Shown here: positions 1 through 11,249 of the stretch, piece after piece
Position numbering within the stretch: position 1 is the stretch's first letter
Layout of the letters: every line of letters begins with the position of its first letter
Assembly: GCA_930367215.1 (NCBI GenBank)
Contig: OV884059.1
Span: 155,060,511 to 155,124,510 of the forward strand
Reading direction: 5' to 3'
Length of the DNA stretch: 64,000 nt
From: Pollenia angustigena
Taxonomy: Eukaryota > Arthropoda > Insecta > Diptera > Polleniidae
The notes under the pieces: generated by a model
Database searches by the model: none
Seen by the model: only the letters and a program-made list of their open reading frames with translations
What the model was told of the DNA's origin: nothing
Position numbers and translations under genes: made by a program

Positions 1-965
1 AACAGAGCCTTATCCCAATCCAGTTATGATGGGTGGTTTATTTGCCATAAATAGAGAATTCTTCTGGTATTTGGGAGGGTATGATGAGGGTCTGGATATT
101 TGGGGAGCTGAACAATATGAGTTGAGTTTCAAAATCTGGATGTGTGGAGGTTTATTGTTTGATGTGCCCTGTTCTAGAGTGGGTCATGTATTTCGGGGAC
201 CCATGGCAACGAGACCTAGTCCAAGGGATTATAATTTTGTGGGAAGGGTATGAAAAATTTTTGAAATAAAAATAAAATCTTCTAACATCTCATACATTTC
301 AGAACCATAAACGTGTGGCCGAGGTCTGGATGGATGACTACAAGTACTATTTCTATGAACGTAATCCCTCCGTCTATGAAAATTTAGATGCCGGTGATTT
401 AGTGCAACAAAAGGCATTAAGAAATTCTCTAAAGTGCAAATCTTTTCAATGGTATCTCGATGAAATCGCCCCTGACTTACTTATCAACTATCCAGCCAAG
501 GAAAAAGAGAATTATGCCTCAGGTGCCATACAGAGCATGGCCTTTCCATCATATTGTCTTGACACCCTTAACGGCGGCAGCAATAGTTTAGTCGGCCTCT
601 TCTCCTGTGCTGAAGACAAAATTCATCCTCATGGAAATCAGTACTGGGTTCTAAGTCAAAATCGTGAAATTCGAGTGCGTGATAAGGATCTTTGTCTGGA
701 TGTGCAGAGTATTAAGCCCAATGTAAAAGTATGGATGTGGAATTGCCATAAACTGGGCGGCAATCAGTTTTGGGCCTATGACGTAGAGCATCAGTGGCTG
801 GTTCATGGCCAAGCGGGCGTAAACTGTCTGGAGGCAGTGCATGTGAAGGGTAAAATGACGGTCCGGGGAAATGCCTGTGACAATTCAAATCCCCGCATGA
901 AATGGAAGTTTGGAAAAGTGAATTATGAGCTTTTGGAAACTTTTTACGATGATGTAAATCTTTAA
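1..965 (+). CDS. Polypeptide N-acetylgalactosaminyltransferase, last two exons (5' partial)
   Basis: This is the C-terminal part of a Golgi type II membrane enzyme that starts mucin-type O-glycosylation by moving GalNAc from UDP-GalNAc to Ser/Thr. The visible coding parts are 2-247 and 303-965, joined across a 55-bp intron without a frame break. The first exon carries the family's Gal/GalNAc-T signature: a [11 protein letters not shown] stretch, then [20 protein letters not shown] with MCGG, then [10 protein letters not shown]. The second exon finishes the catalytic domain ([14 protein letters not shown]) and encodes a ricin-type beta-trefoil lectin domain of about 120 residues, with CLDTL, CLDVQ and CLEAV repeats and NQFW and MKWKFG strands. 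The stop is TAA at 963-965. The N-terminus, transmembrane anchor and most of the catalytic domain lie upstream of the window. The family is certain. Which paralogue it is cannot be told from this fragment, so no symbol is given. Confidence 0.95.
248..302 (+). other. Intron of the GalNAc-transferase gene
   Basis: The donor is GTATGA at 248 and the acceptor is a T-rich tract ending TTTCAG at 302. Removing it joins codon AGG to AAC in frame, giving the family's [12 protein letters not shown] junction. Its length of 55 bp is typical of short dipteran introns. Confidence 0.93.
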
Positions 966-986
966 TAGAAAACAATTAAACTTGAT

Positions 987-992
987 AATAAA
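987..992 (+). promoter_or_regulatory. Poly(A) signal AATAAA of the GalNAc-transferase gene
   Basis: AATAAA lies 22 bp after the stop codon in A/T-rich sequence. It is the first canonical signal downstream and implies a very short 3' UTR. Confidence 0.55.
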
Positions 993-1391
993 AAAATAGT
1001 TTAAAAACATTTTAATAGTCATTGCAGGTTTCTAGGGCGGTTGAATAATTTTATTCTTTAACGTGGACTTTTTTGGAATCTATACAAGCTGTTTAACGCT
1101 TTTTAAATTTTTTATCTCTTCCGAAAATAAAAATTTGTCGAAGTCACCAAATTCAGTATTTCTCTGCGGGAAATTTGTGTCAATTGCTCCAACAGACTGG
1201 TCATGGGAGTTGTGAAAATAGAACAAGTACAAAAAGAAAGAACTCATGACCAGTGAAAAGAGAACCAATCATTTTTTGGGACTTTCTTAAATTTGGTTCT
1301 TGAATTTAATTCTAGGACTTGTTGTATTGAAATAATTCTACATTGTATTTTAATAATACTACATTGTAGTCACTGTCAATAAACACGTCCA
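993..1391. other. Intergenic, nothing recognised
   Basis: This is AT-rich sequence with no open frame of coding character. A short direct repeat of the word ACATTGTA occurs near 1339-1367. Nothing else stands out. Confidence 0.5.
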
Positions 1392-1622
1392 TTGATAATA
1401 GATTTCCTTACTATTTATACCAAGAACCCATCCTTATGTGGTCGATTGGCAGGTGAATCGTACAACGCATTACAGAGAGAATTCGTTTTTTCCCGGACTG
1501 TTCGTATGTGGAATAACCTTCCTGCAGAAGTCTTCCTTCTCACTTACAACATTATTAAGTTTAAATCGAATGTTTACAAACACTACTCCCTCTATCATCA
1601 TTCCCACAACCTAATTTCCTAG
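1392..1622 (+). pseudogene. LINE reverse-transcriptase C-terminal tail fragment
   Basis: The frame encodes 76 residues that look like the tail of a jockey/CR1-type LINE ORF2. An FVFSRTVRMWNNLPAEVF stretch is followed by FKSNVYKHYSLY and a stop. The 'R..RMWN.LP..VF' pattern is the usual last conserved block after the RT domain. The same type of block (HLWNSIP near the end) is seen in the LINE at 16.96-17.87 kb on the other strand. No RT core lies upstream, so this is a severely 5'-truncated copy, probably dead. Confidence 0.6.
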
Positions 1623-2259
1623 TTCCAACACAATGCAATGCATTAGTAGCGGTCATCCCCTGAGTGTAGGTCCTAACAGAAAAAAAAAGAGGTGTGACTG
1701 GTCAAATGATGTCAATTGACCGCCTCCAATGACAACGCCATGTAAAAGTGATAGATTAAAACTAGAACCGGTCTCTACCACCAAAGACCTACTACGGGAC
1801 TACTTTGGTGTCAGTTCGCTTCCCTCTAGGGTTGCTTGTGAGAAGATTTAATCGTTGGAGTAAGATCTCTTTTCGCTGAGCCATTTCTCTTAGGTTTGGA
1901 AACAAGAAATTGTTAGTCGGGGCTTAATCCGGAGAAGAGCGCGGATGAGGGAGCAATTCGTTGCCTAATTTATGGATGTTTGCCACGGAAACTGCTCATT
2001 TGGATACCCTTCCATTGTCTTCAATGGCAAAAGACCTTTTTTTTGGCCAAATGCTGTCGTTTTTATCAAATCCTCATTAAATCGACCCAATAAGTTGCAA
2101 ACATTTTCGCTATGGATTGTATTGCCCTTTTGAAGGTAGTCAATGTGGATTGTACCGGATGCATCCCAAATCCGGTAGACATGACTTTATTGGCAGACAA
2201 TTCTTCCTGGGCCTTTTTTGGTGCCAAAAACCAGTTTTTACTGCTGTTTGGTGTGTGGT
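1623..2259. other. Possible LINE 3' UTR and unrecognised sequence
   Basis: Immediately after the LINE tail the sequence is richer in GC than its surroundings to about 2100, which could be the element's 3' UTR. A 65-codon frame starting at 2117 has no recognisable features. I see no clear element end. Confidence 0.3.
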
Positions 2260-2906
2260 AAATTTCTTGTGTTGCTGTTGTTGCAGCAGCGGCTTAAATT
2301 TGTTGCATGTTTAGGTTTCTTGCCTAAACGACGACTAATTTTATATTTGTGGCGAATCCGAGTTTTAAAAAAACTTTTTTCAGCTTAGACATTTTCAATA
2401 ATTTTTCTACAATTTATTTTAGAAACGGTTTGCCAACTTTAGCGCCGCTGTTGTTCATTACAGCAAGGCTGCTTGTAGTCTTCATAAAAAACCTTTTTTA
2501 TTTTACTCCACTTTCAAACAATCTACAGTTTTAATTTATGTTGTTCATGTATAAAATTAAACTAGAACATTAAGCCTGCAGGCCTAAAGGATACAATCAT
2601 TAAAATTGTCTAACACAATACAACTAGAACCGTTATAAACTTTAATTTTTAGCACAGACGCTGATTTTCTTTCTTTCTACTTGGAAGTAGTAGAAGCAAC
2701 ATTTCAGATTGATCTTCAGCCATCAACAGTACAAAAACAAAGTAGCAAGTGGGAAAAAACTTGACGTAGCGAAACATGACATGCATGTTTTAATAAATGG
2801 CAGCATTTAAATATGAAAATTAGTCGTCGTTTAGGTAATAAACATAAACATGCCACAAATATTAACTGCTGCTGCAACAACAGCAACATCAACAAAGTAT
2901 ATCAAA
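2260..2906. repeat. Inverted repeat (foldback-like), arms about 90 bp
   Basis: The left arm at about 2260-2348 and the right arm at about 2811-2906 are imperfect reverse complements. Shared blocks include CCTAAACGACGACTAATTTT (right arm read in reverse), GCTGTTGTTGCAGCAGC and the GCATGTTTA block. The ~460-bp spacer is AT-rich with no coding frame. The structure suits an old foldback element or an inverted duplication. No target-site duplication could be assigned. Confidence 0.6.
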
Positions 2907-3816
2907 TTTCCCAGAAAAAATAACATATACGAAACTCAATATAACTTGCAACAAGCCACAAGAGTGTATATTGGATGACAGCGAGGTTTAAAACAATAGT
3001 TGCAACAACTTTATAGCTATTGCCACAAAACAAAGTTGTGTCTTTATAAAATATGAAAAATAACTCTCTGACAACGATGAGTTCGTTCGTTCGTTGATGC
3101 AAATGATGATTCTGGCAATGATTATATTGTGCCAGTCATAATTAAGTTATATACCTGTACGGATATATGTGTGGTGCATAAGTTGCATGCTGCAATAAAG
3201 TGTGAAGTATTATTATATAGACACTGATAACAATATCTTATTGTTTTGGTTGCATGTAGCACATTTAACTGATGGTACACCGCAAAAGCCACTTGCAAGT
3301 AAATGCAAAAAAAAAAAAAATATTTTTTATAATTTTTATAAGTGTTTGTGGGTTGTGGTGTGTGTTTGACTGCTTTGAGAAAATTAAACTGTTAGTTGGT
3401 GCAACATCCAAAGGCATTGATGGGTCGTTAGAGATATGGCGAGTGAGACAGGGAGATACTTCCAAACAAGCGCTTTATTAGACACTATTTAAAAATAGTG
3501 TCTAATTCACGTTTCAGCTGAGTTTTTTTTACCGTCTATTGGAGGGGTTCTTAATGTTTTTTTTCTGCATGGACTTCTTAAAAAGCATTGCTTTTTTCGC
3601 AGATTTTTCAAAGTCGTTTAGGTTTTTTAAAACCATATTTTGTTATTTCTTTTATTTAAAGCATGAATTCCCGGCAATTTCGAAATTATTGGCACTTTCC
3701 TGGGAAGTTAAAAAGACCGAGAAGGAACCCCTACTCTTGCTCTTCGGCGTTGTACTGGATGAAATTTTGATTGAATTATTTTTTAAAAACGAGAAAGTAT
3801 AGGGAATATCAATAAA
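2907..3816. other. AT-rich intergenic with one near-perfect palindrome
   Basis: No gene is recognised. At 3477-3506 there is a hairpin with 14-bp perfect arms (ATTAGACACTATTT) and a 2-bp centre. The frames at 3265-3481 and 3539-3802 are AT-driven and lack protein-like composition. Confidence 0.5.
3477..3506. repeat. Perfect short palindrome
   Basis: The arms ATTAGACACTATTT and AAATAGTGTCTAAT are exact reverse complements separated by AA. It could be the fused ends of a tiny element or a chance hairpin. No AT-run terminator context makes sense here. Confidence 0.7.
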
Positions 3817-4560
3817 CAACTAGAAGATCTACACTTGGCAGACGATAAATGTCTCATTTCACACAACTTTACTGATATGCAAGGCAAAGTTAACGACGTA
3901 GGTCACAAGTAGATCATGCAATTCGCCGAGGTTTTGAAATTAATATTTCAAAAACAAGCGCAATGCGTATCAATTACTTGTCTGACAACCATATCAAAAT
4001 ACAAAATCAAACTAGTGGATGTGTAAAATTTGTTTGCTATCTGGGATCCAAGATGTCGTCTGATGGTGGTGTCGTGGAACATGTGTCAAACAGACTCAAA
4101 AAAGCTAGAGCTGCATTTGGACGTCTTAACAAAACATGGTGCTCTTCACAGACATACAAAAATATAAGTTATTAATGCTTGTATGAAGTCTACACTTCTG
4201 TACGGAAGCGACACCTGTCTGACGTTTATAACAAAGCTCAGAGACTGCAAATATTCTTTAATAAATGCCTGCGAGTATGTAGTACCTTTTGGCCTAATAC
4301 AATACCAAACTTAAAGCTGTGGAATATATCGAATGAGGAGCCAATAATCATCCAAATAGCCGGAAGGACATAGAGTTGGATTGCTTATACCTAGGGGTTA
4401 TATCACAAGGACATCCCTAGAATAGAATCCTCAAGGTAGCCGATGTCGCGGACGCCCAGTAAATACCTGGAGAAGAAAGGTATTGGATAAACTACGCAAA
4501 CATACCTAATATCAAAGACCAAACAATTCTTCGGTAATTTAAAACTTTATAAGGAAGTCA
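3817..4560 (+). pseudogene. Degenerate RTE-like LINE fragment (RT palm and C-terminus)
   Basis: Conceptual translation in shifting frames gives an RT palm remnant (HLADDKCLISH, where active copies have YADD). It is followed by the block CYLGSKMSSDGG and then RLKKARAAFGRLNKTW. The same blocks appear in the longer element at 11.6-14.6 kb (CYLGSILTHTGG, MSKAKQSFGMLRPVW). Several frameshifts and stops interrupt it, so it is a dead copy of the same or a sister family. Confidence 0.7.
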
Positions 4561-4599
4561 ACTCTCATTTTCAACAACACAAAGTTAATCATTTCGAAT

Positions 4600-4960
4600 T
4601 CTGAGTCAAATCAGTGAGATATGGATCACTTCATCGAAAGACATGCACCTGGCCAGGTGTTTGTTAGCCGCTGTCTGCGAAGAACTCTAGGGATATTTTG
4701 GCCAAGAACTATTGCAAGCCCACAGCTGTGGAACAGTGCCAACAAAAGGCGAATTGAGGTAGAAATATTGACTGGTAAATGGAGGAGGATCAATCACACA
4801 GACCCTCCAGCAACGTAGGTTAAATCGTAACAGGACAAAGCTTGAAGGAGGAGGCACACTTTGTACATATGAAGACGCCAACTTGAACACGAAATAACGC
4901 AGAGCGGATAGAGCTGGAAAGAAATAAAACACTTATCATCGAAAAGAACCGAAGTGGCAA
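4600..4960 (+). pseudogene. Second degenerate RTE-like C-terminal fragment
   Basis: The frame at 4621-4818 encodes SRCLRRTLGIFWPRTIASP, then QLWN and EVEILTGKWRRI. This is collinear with the C-terminal block of the 11.6-14.6 kb LINE (NRCLRGMLKIFWPNTISNT). A later frame near 4860-4960 keeps an RRQLEHEITQSG-like stretch. It repeats material already present just upstream (an FWPNTIPN block near 4291-4305), so it belongs to a second copy or to a local duplication. Confidence 0.65.
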
Positions 4961-6870
4961 TATATCTGTCTGTGCCCCCAATAACTAACAACATAACTCG
5001 ATTTCGGCAAGTGCTCAGCAAAGCATTTTTAAATTGAAAAGCCATTGCCCAAAATCAAAGAATTAAGACCAAGCTTATACATATTTGCAGGTCCTGTGTT
5101 AGTAATTTTATAATATTTTAATTAAACTTTTAATGAAACAGCAATTAGATAACGAGATGTAAATAGTAATAAGTCAAATTTGTCATAACTCGACTTTAGA
5201 TCTTAAGGCTTGTGGGCACAGATAAAATAAAAGAGAGAAGTCAAACAACACTTAAACAAATGTTATCCGGACAAACATATTGCCGGAAAACGTGGGTATA
5301 TACGAGTAGTTTCGATGAAGATAAGTTGTACTCAAACTATGGAGTATATATAAGGGAATATTTTTATGAATTTTAATGGAGGATCGTTTTCAAAATTTGT
5401 TCAATTTCAAAATCAACCGAATTCGTTTTCTAGAATATGTCTGAATATATGGAGCCTAAAGGGTTCCTGAAGTTCTCGTTTTGGAATCACTTTACAATTG
5501 AACAATATTTTTGGGCATTAGTACTCAAACACACTCAATGATTTGGTAGTTTTATATGCGATATTTTACGTTACCAAATCTAATAAATAAACAGTTAATT
5601 TAAACGAAAATGATTGATTAAAACAAGGTCAAATGGCTTTAAGTGGTGGCATAATGCAACAAACTTAAATATACAAGATTTTGGTTGATTGATTAAAACA
5701 TGTGGAAACTTGGAAAATATTTAAATAAAATATATAAAAATTTTTACTATTAAAAGCATTGCAAAAAAAAGAAAGCAATCGAATTCGAATGAAATTGAAA
5801 TTGAAATCGAACAAATTTTTTGAAACTATCCTGTGGTTAAGTTTTAAAAAATATTTTCTTTAATATACCTTAAACTTTAAGGACAATTTATCTTTTGTAA
5901 ACAGAATAGGCTACGAACATTTATAAACATCGATCATCGATTTTAATTTCCCGTAATTTCGATTTCCAGAACATGGCTGAACATTTGAGAAAAAGGTATT
6001 TTGAAATATACGCTATAAGTTTATTAAAGAGCTACTGATTAAAACAGGTATGTATCACAAAAAAATCGCTTGGATCGAAAGTCTTGTTTCTCTTTTATTA
6101 TATCTAAACTTTAGAGAATTAAAATTCTAAATTCTGTATCAAATATTTTCTTGTAGTAACCATTTGCCCCTAGAAACGGCAATTGTACAGGTATATTAAA
6201 CTGTGTCATACAGACTTTCCAGTTTTGTTCCACCTTCCCTTTCTGTGCCATTTCACACCTGGTCTTGGTTGCATTTTCAAATCGCTTAACTAAATGCAAC
6301 AACAAATTTTTTTCTTTTTATTTATTTTTTACTTTTGTTTTAATATAAAATATTACCTCATATTTAGTAACGTTAAATTATTAGTGTTTTAGCACATTTA
6401 ACTAAAAGAGTTTTAAAACTTTTGTTTAAAGTTGAAGCAAAACTAAAACTCAGAAAAACATCTGATCTAAAACTTTAACATTTGTTACAAAATAATTTAT
6501 TACAATGACTACGAGTGACTACAACATTAATTTTATTGTTTTAAAACATGGTCACGTTTTCTATTTTTTCACTTTTTTTTTTTAATTTAACATTTATTTG
6601 TTAACGATTACATTAAACATGATCATAATTTTTCACCTCTTTTACAGGCAGTTTTTTTTTTAAATTTTTTCATATTTTATACTTTTAATAAAAATAATTT
6701 AATAAGTTTTTAAGGGACATTAAGGGAAACCTGTTATAAATCATTAAATAAAACTCTTTATAAAAATAATTTCTTAAAAATCGTTATGTGCGTCACCTAA
6801 AATGGAAAACAACGTATCATCAAACAATTTCGAAAATAACATTATCATTTTTTGTACAAATGCTTATAAT
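4961..6870. other. AT-rich intergenic, nothing firm
   Basis: No conserved protein motif, RNA gene or bounded repeat was seen. A minus-strand frame at 6111-6305 (64 codons) has a fairly protein-like composition but no recognisable domain and no ATG at its 5' end. Confidence 0.4.
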
Positions 6871-7105
6871 CAGCCATGTCACAGAGTACAATTCCGTTCG
6901 GAATGATTCCGTTCGGAATTGAAGAAAACATATTTGTTTATTGTGTATTTTGATAGTTTTTTGGCCTTTCAGATACAGAAAACTCCCATTCCGTGCATGA
7001 GAACAAAAATGGTTTCATTCCGATTTTTTTTTCGTCATTTTCTGAAGCACCAAAATACGGAATGAATTCCGCTTCCGAAAGGAATTGTACTCTGTGACAT
7101 GGCTG
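6871..7105. mobile_element. MITE, 235 bp, CAGCCATG ends, TSD AAT
   Basis: The two ends are perfect 25-bp inverted repeats beginning CAGCCATGTCACAGAGTACA. AAT flanks both sides as a 3-bp target-site duplication. The interior contains GTTCGGAAT-type short repeats and no ORF of note. A 3-bp duplication suggests a PIF/Harbinger-type mobiliser, but the class is inferred. Confidence 0.85.
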
Positions 7106-7452
7106 AATGTTTTTAACTTCTACCTTACCCTGCGGCCACACGTTCAAGTTGTTCTTGATAGTCTTTTACATATACTGCTTGTCAAAATTTACATAAATTG
7201 AAAGCTGTGACGTAGATGTCAACAACAACAGAGACAAACTTGTACTCAGCTGTTAAATTGAAAGTAAATTGCCAAACAAATGGACGTTCGCCAAGATAGC
7301 AACGATTAATAGCAACGCAGGAAATAAAATTAAGGGGAATTTAAGGGCATAAAAGTAAACAATTTTGGGAATCTAGTGGCAATGAAAGTTAGCAACGAAT
7401 TTAAAAATTTTTAAAAAGAAAATTTATCATCGATTTTAATAAAATACTCCTA
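7106..7452. other. Intergenic, nothing recognised
   Basis: AT-rich sequence runs up to the start of the tandem array. No frame or repeat boundary of interest was seen. Confidence 0.5.
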
Positions 7453-8597
7453 GCCATTCCAGAGAAAAGTGGGTTCATCCAAAATGGTCAGGAAAAATCG
7501 TTGCTGATTTATGCCGGCCAAACTAGGCAGTGCCAAGGCATAAGCTCAATGGAATATGGAAAAATACCACTTAAATATTAAAAAAAATCAATTTTTAAAA
7601 AATGCGCCCGAGCCATTCCAGAGAAAAGTGGGTTCATCCAAAATGGTCAGGAAAAATCGTTGCTGATTTATGCCGGCCAAACTAGGCAGTGCCAAGGCAT
7701 AAGCTCAATGGAATATGGAAAAATACCACTTAAATATTAAAAAAAAAAATCAATTTTTAAAAAATTCGCCCGAGCCATTCCAGAGAAAAGTGGGTTCATC
7801 CAAAATGGTCAGGAAAAATCGTTGCTGATTTATGCCGGCCAAACTAGGCAGTGCCAAGGCATAAGCTCAATGGAATATGGAAAAATACCACTTAAATATT
7901 AAAAAAAAATCTATTTTTAAAAAATTCGCCCGAGCCGTTCCAGAGAAAAGTGGGTTCATCCAAAATGGTCAGGAAAAATCGTTGCTGATTTATGCCGGCC
8001 AAACTAGGCAGTGCCAAGGCATAAGCTCAATGGAATATGGAAAAATACCACTTAAATATTAAAAAAAAAAAAATCAATTTTTAAAAAATTCGCCCGAGCC
8101 GTTCCAGAGAAAAGTGGGTTCATCCAAAATGATCAGGAAAAATCGTTGCTGATTTATGCCGGCCAAACTAGGCAGTGCCAAAGTATAAGCTCAATGGAAT
8201 ATGGAAAAATACCACTTAAATATTAAAAAAAAATCTATTTTTAAAAAATTCGCCCGAGCCGTTCCAGAGAAAAGTGGGTTCATCAAAAATGGTCAGTAAA
8301 AATCATTGCTGATTTATGCCGGCCAAACTAGGCAGTGCCAAGGAACAAGCTCAATGGAATATGGAAAAATACCACTTAAATATTAAAAAAAAATCTATTT
8401 TTGAAAAATTCGCCCGAGCCGTTTCAGAGAAAAGTGGGTTCATCCAAAATGGTCAGTAAAAATCGTTGCTGATTTATGCCAGCCAAACTAGGCAGTGCCA
8501 AGGCATAAGCTCAATGGAATATGGAAAAATACCACTTAAATATTAAATAAATCAATTTTTAAAAAAATCTCCCGAGCCGTTCCAGAGAAAATAATAA
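7453..8597. repeat. Tandem satellite-like array, about 160-bp unit, seven copies
   Basis: The word GCC(A/G)TT(T)CCAGAGAAAAGTGG recurs at 7453, 7612, 7774, 7934, 8098, 8258, 8418 and 8576, so units are 158-164 bp. The first four units are almost identical. Later ones accumulate substitutions and the last is a short stub. Most length variation lies in an A-run following CACTTAAATATT. Unit length is not a constant multiple of three, so the repeating frame within it is not coding. The flanks do not contain the unit. Confidence 0.95.
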
Positions 8598-8689
8598 AGA
8601 AGGGTGATAACGAAAATCATATTGGGCATTATTCTAGTATATGTAAACAAATACGAAGGGGGGGGGTGAGGGGATTGGAAGAAGAGACG

Positions 8690-9030
8690 ACAACCGGATT
8701 TGGACTTTGTTTTGCATAAGGACCCAGAATATATACAGCCGTATTCATAATGAAAATTTGGCATAAAGTTAGCAAAAAGTTTATTCATAATACACTAACC
8801 AAACTCTGGCTAACGATTTGCTTAACTCTTGTTAACGAGCTGCCAAACGTTTGCCAACTTGATGGAGAAAAGTTCGTTATGAATTAACTCTGTGCCAATA
8901 AGCTGCTAAGCTTAATCGGCATTCTACTTAGCAGCTCGTTGTACGTAGTGTACAAACTGTGGTTAACTTTTTGTTATGAATACGGCTGATATACTCAATA
9001 GGGTGTAGGACCTTCGGTGAAGGGTATAAA
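8690..9030. mobile_element. Truncated DINE-1/mini-me-like end interrupted by a MITE
   Basis: The words GGACCCAGAATATATA before 8735 and GAAGGGTATAAAA at about 9018-9030 match the terminal block of the DINE-1-like elements at 9.7-9.87 and 62.9-63.08 kb. The block is split by the 253-bp MITE at 8736-8988. The rest of the element is missing. Confidence 0.6.
8736..8988. mobile_element. MITE family CAGCCGTATTC, copy 1 (253 bp)
   Basis: Inverted ends CAGCCGTATTCATAA and TTATGAATACGGCTG bound the element. ATATA occurs on both sides, consistent with a 3-bp (ATA) or 5-bp duplication. A second copy with the same ends is at 27591-28052. The interior has GTTAGC/GCTAAC repeats and no ORF. Confidence 0.85.
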
Positions 9031-9871
9031 AAACAAACTTAATTATAAAAAGAGTAATTTTTGGGATTTCAGTATTTTGGTCATAACTCTGCTATTTCTT
9101 AACCGATTTGACAGATTTATATACCGACGTGTTAAAGAAGAAATTTGCCTATAAAACTTGGACTCGGGAAGATCTATGGTTCCTGAAAATGGGTATTTTT
9201 CAAAAAAAAAATTAATATTTTGGTCATAACTTTTTCGTATCTGAACCGATTTTCCCGAGTTTTTCAGAAAATATTTTCTATTAAAAATTTCCGATCTTCT
9301 GATATATAAGGCGTAACCATAGGTCATATTACAGTCAAAAACTTCAGGTTTTTATACAATTTTTAATACTTTTTGTATGAGAGGTACCACGCCTACTTCC
9401 CCAACCCCGCCCACATTTTAAAGGATGGTGTGTATTTATAACCTTAATGTTTGTACCTAATTTTAAAGCTTTGGCTCTGGCCGTTCTCCAGATATACAGA
9501 AAAAAGTAATAAAAATACAACAACCACAAGGGATTTTTTGGAAAAATTAGAGGCAGTCATGGTTTTTTGGTCATATCTCAGCCATTGTTGGACCGATCTG
9601 GCTGAATTTCAATAGCAAGAAATGGTGGACTATATGTGACATAAATGTGAAACAACGTAGCCGCTATCATGTCTGGAGTCTCCGGAAAACACATATCAAA
9701 CGTAAGACGGACCGACGGACGGACGAAGGATATCGTTAAATCAACTTCTCTCCTCACATGGACCCAAAATATATATACTTTATAGGGTCTAAGATCAATA
9801 TTGTAGAAATTACAAACGGAATGGCAAACTTATATATGTATACCCTTTTCCACCTGTGGTGAAGGGTAAAA
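9031..9871. mobile_element. DINE-1/mini-me-like element with internal modules
   Basis: The right end has a GTCY-type microsatellite (GACCGACGGACGGACGAAGG), a TA-rich core (AAAATATATATACTTTATAG) and a terminal GGTGAAGGGTA motif, in the order known for dipteran mini-me/DINE-1 elements. Upstream are degenerate modules starting with ATTTTGGTCATAAC at about 9073 and 9213. DINE-1 elements are regarded as non-autonomous Helentron relatives. The left boundary is uncertain. Confidence 0.65.
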
Positions 9872-9982
9872 AAATTAAATTTTAAGTTGTACGATTTTTC
9901 GAAACGTGAAGGATGATTTTCTTATTTTTTTCTTAGGAAATTGACGATTTTCTCTCAAATGTATCTGGCAGCCCTGTCTTTA
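9872..9982. repeat. Fragment ending ATCTGGCAGCCCTG
   Basis: The block GACGATTTTCTC to ATCTGGCAGCCCTG resembles the right side of the small repeat at 23794-23902 (GACGATTTTTCGTC to ATCTGGCAGGGCTG). It is probably a remnant of a small hAT-like family. Confidence 0.35.
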
Positions 9983-10098
9983 GTGCTGGTTGTCACTCTT
10001 AAAGTTTTAGGCGTCAAGTCTTGAGCTCTTTGGAGAGAACGGAAAAGATAATCTGATTTCGTTTGCTCTCTCCTAAAAACTCAAGACTTGAAGGCTAA

Positions 10099-10806
10099 AG
10101 GCTCAGTTAGCCGGGAGTAACTGTTACGTTGAAAATCAGCTGATTCATTTTGTTGTAAGTAAAGCAATTAGAACGATTACAGTTAGCAGTAAGATGTTAC
10201 GTCTGTAAGAAATAGATGGTCTTACTTTTTTACGACAAGGTTGTTGTTACTGTAACTCCAGGCCAGTGTTCGAAAATAAACACTAAATATCGTTTCTTAA
10301 TGTTCGGTTTGGTAGATTTGTGGAAAACACAAACGCTAATAGCGTTTGTGTAGAAAATCATTAAAAAAATATAACGTTTCCCTGTTAGTCATCTTTCGAA
10401 CACAAAAATATTACTGTTTTTATCAAACTCAACAAAAAATGTGAACATTTAATTCCGTTCGGTTTTTTTTGAAAATCCACAAACTTCAATGTTCGGTTCG
10501 GCTCGTTAATGTTCGTCCCTTTTGGCTGGTAAAAAAAAACCAAAAATTTTTTACAAAAACAAAATACACATACGAAAAAACATTATAGAACATTAAAATA
10601 TAATGTTTGTCTACAGTATCACTACAATTGTTCTGTTTTTTAACGAAGAACCGAACATTATATAATGAAAATAGTTACGAACAGTATTAAGGGTTGTGTA
10701 GGTCCGCACAATCACTAAAAAAATAGATATCGTTCCAGGCTGTGTGAGCCGAACGTTAAATAATGTACTGTTTATTTTCGAACACTGCTCCAGGCTAACT
10801 GAGCCT
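10099..10806. mobile_element. Harbinger-like MITE AGGCTCAGTTAGCC, TSD TAA
   Basis: The ends AGGCTCAGTTAGCC and GGCTAACTGAGCCT are inverted and TAA occurs on both sides. It is itself split by the hAT miniature at 10264-10787, leaving only about 180 bp of its own DNA. The TAA duplication is the PIF/Harbinger hallmark. Confidence 0.85.
10264..10787. mobile_element. hAT MITE family CAGTGTTCGAAAATAAAC, copy A (524 bp)
   Basis: Ends CAGTGTTCGAAAATAAAC and GTTTATTTTCGAACACTG are perfect inverted repeats. CTCCAGGC occurs exactly once on each side as an 8-bp target-site duplication, which is diagnostic of hAT transposition. The interior holds repeated TTCGGTT-type words and no ORF. Other copies are at 29015, 45389, 55880 and 63895. 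Confidence 0.95.
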
Positions 10807-11249
10807 TAAAACTTGGAGAGTGTGAGCCAGCACTAAACAACATTACCTATCACCACACTAGATAAAGAAAACAAATTGGCAGACTATTTTTTTATTTGAT
10901 GCAGCTAGTATTGATTTTTTTTAAACGTCAAAATTCGGTATTCTGTTTCATACAGGCACGTTTTGAAATCACGGTGATTTTAAATCACGAACGATTTTGA
11001 AATCACCCGAGAAATATTTTGGTGTTCTGAAAATCAAGAGATTTTTAATTTTAAGTCGTGTTTTCATTGTTCTAAGCCACGAGAAAACAACTGTGCGCTT
11101 CTTTTTAAAATGTTGCCACTCATTTGGTGCGTATGGCTGCCATTTTCTTTTATTTTTTACCTTCGTATATCAAAATTTAACCAATCAAACATCATAATTA
11201 TCGTATACTTTTAGTTTTTAAAACAAATAGGTTTAATTTTTATTTTAAA

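Larger units (their letters stand above)
9983..10833. mobile_element. Outer TIR element GTGCTGG, hosting two nested insertions
   Basis: The inverted ends begin GTGCTGGTTGTCACTC on the left and GTGCTGGCTCACACTC (reverse complement) on the right. TA flanks both sides. Inside, a second inverted repeat (CAAGTCTTGAG, CTCAAGACTTG) lies at about 10014-10094. The element is split by the insertion at 10099-10806. Without the nested DNA it is only about 140 bp. Confidence 0.75.

Noticed and set aside
6111..6305. 64-codon minus frame with protein-like composition
   Set aside because: It has no ATG at the 5' end, no motif and no convincing splice sites, and a single frame of this length can be chance.
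7877..8062. 61-codon frame in the tandem array
   Set aside because: It spans the unit junction, and unit length varies by 1-5 bases through A-runs, so the frame is not preserved from unit to unit.
7453..8597. CRISPR-like array of repeats and spacers
   Set aside because: Repeats are ~160 bp and contiguous without unique spacers, and the host is an animal.
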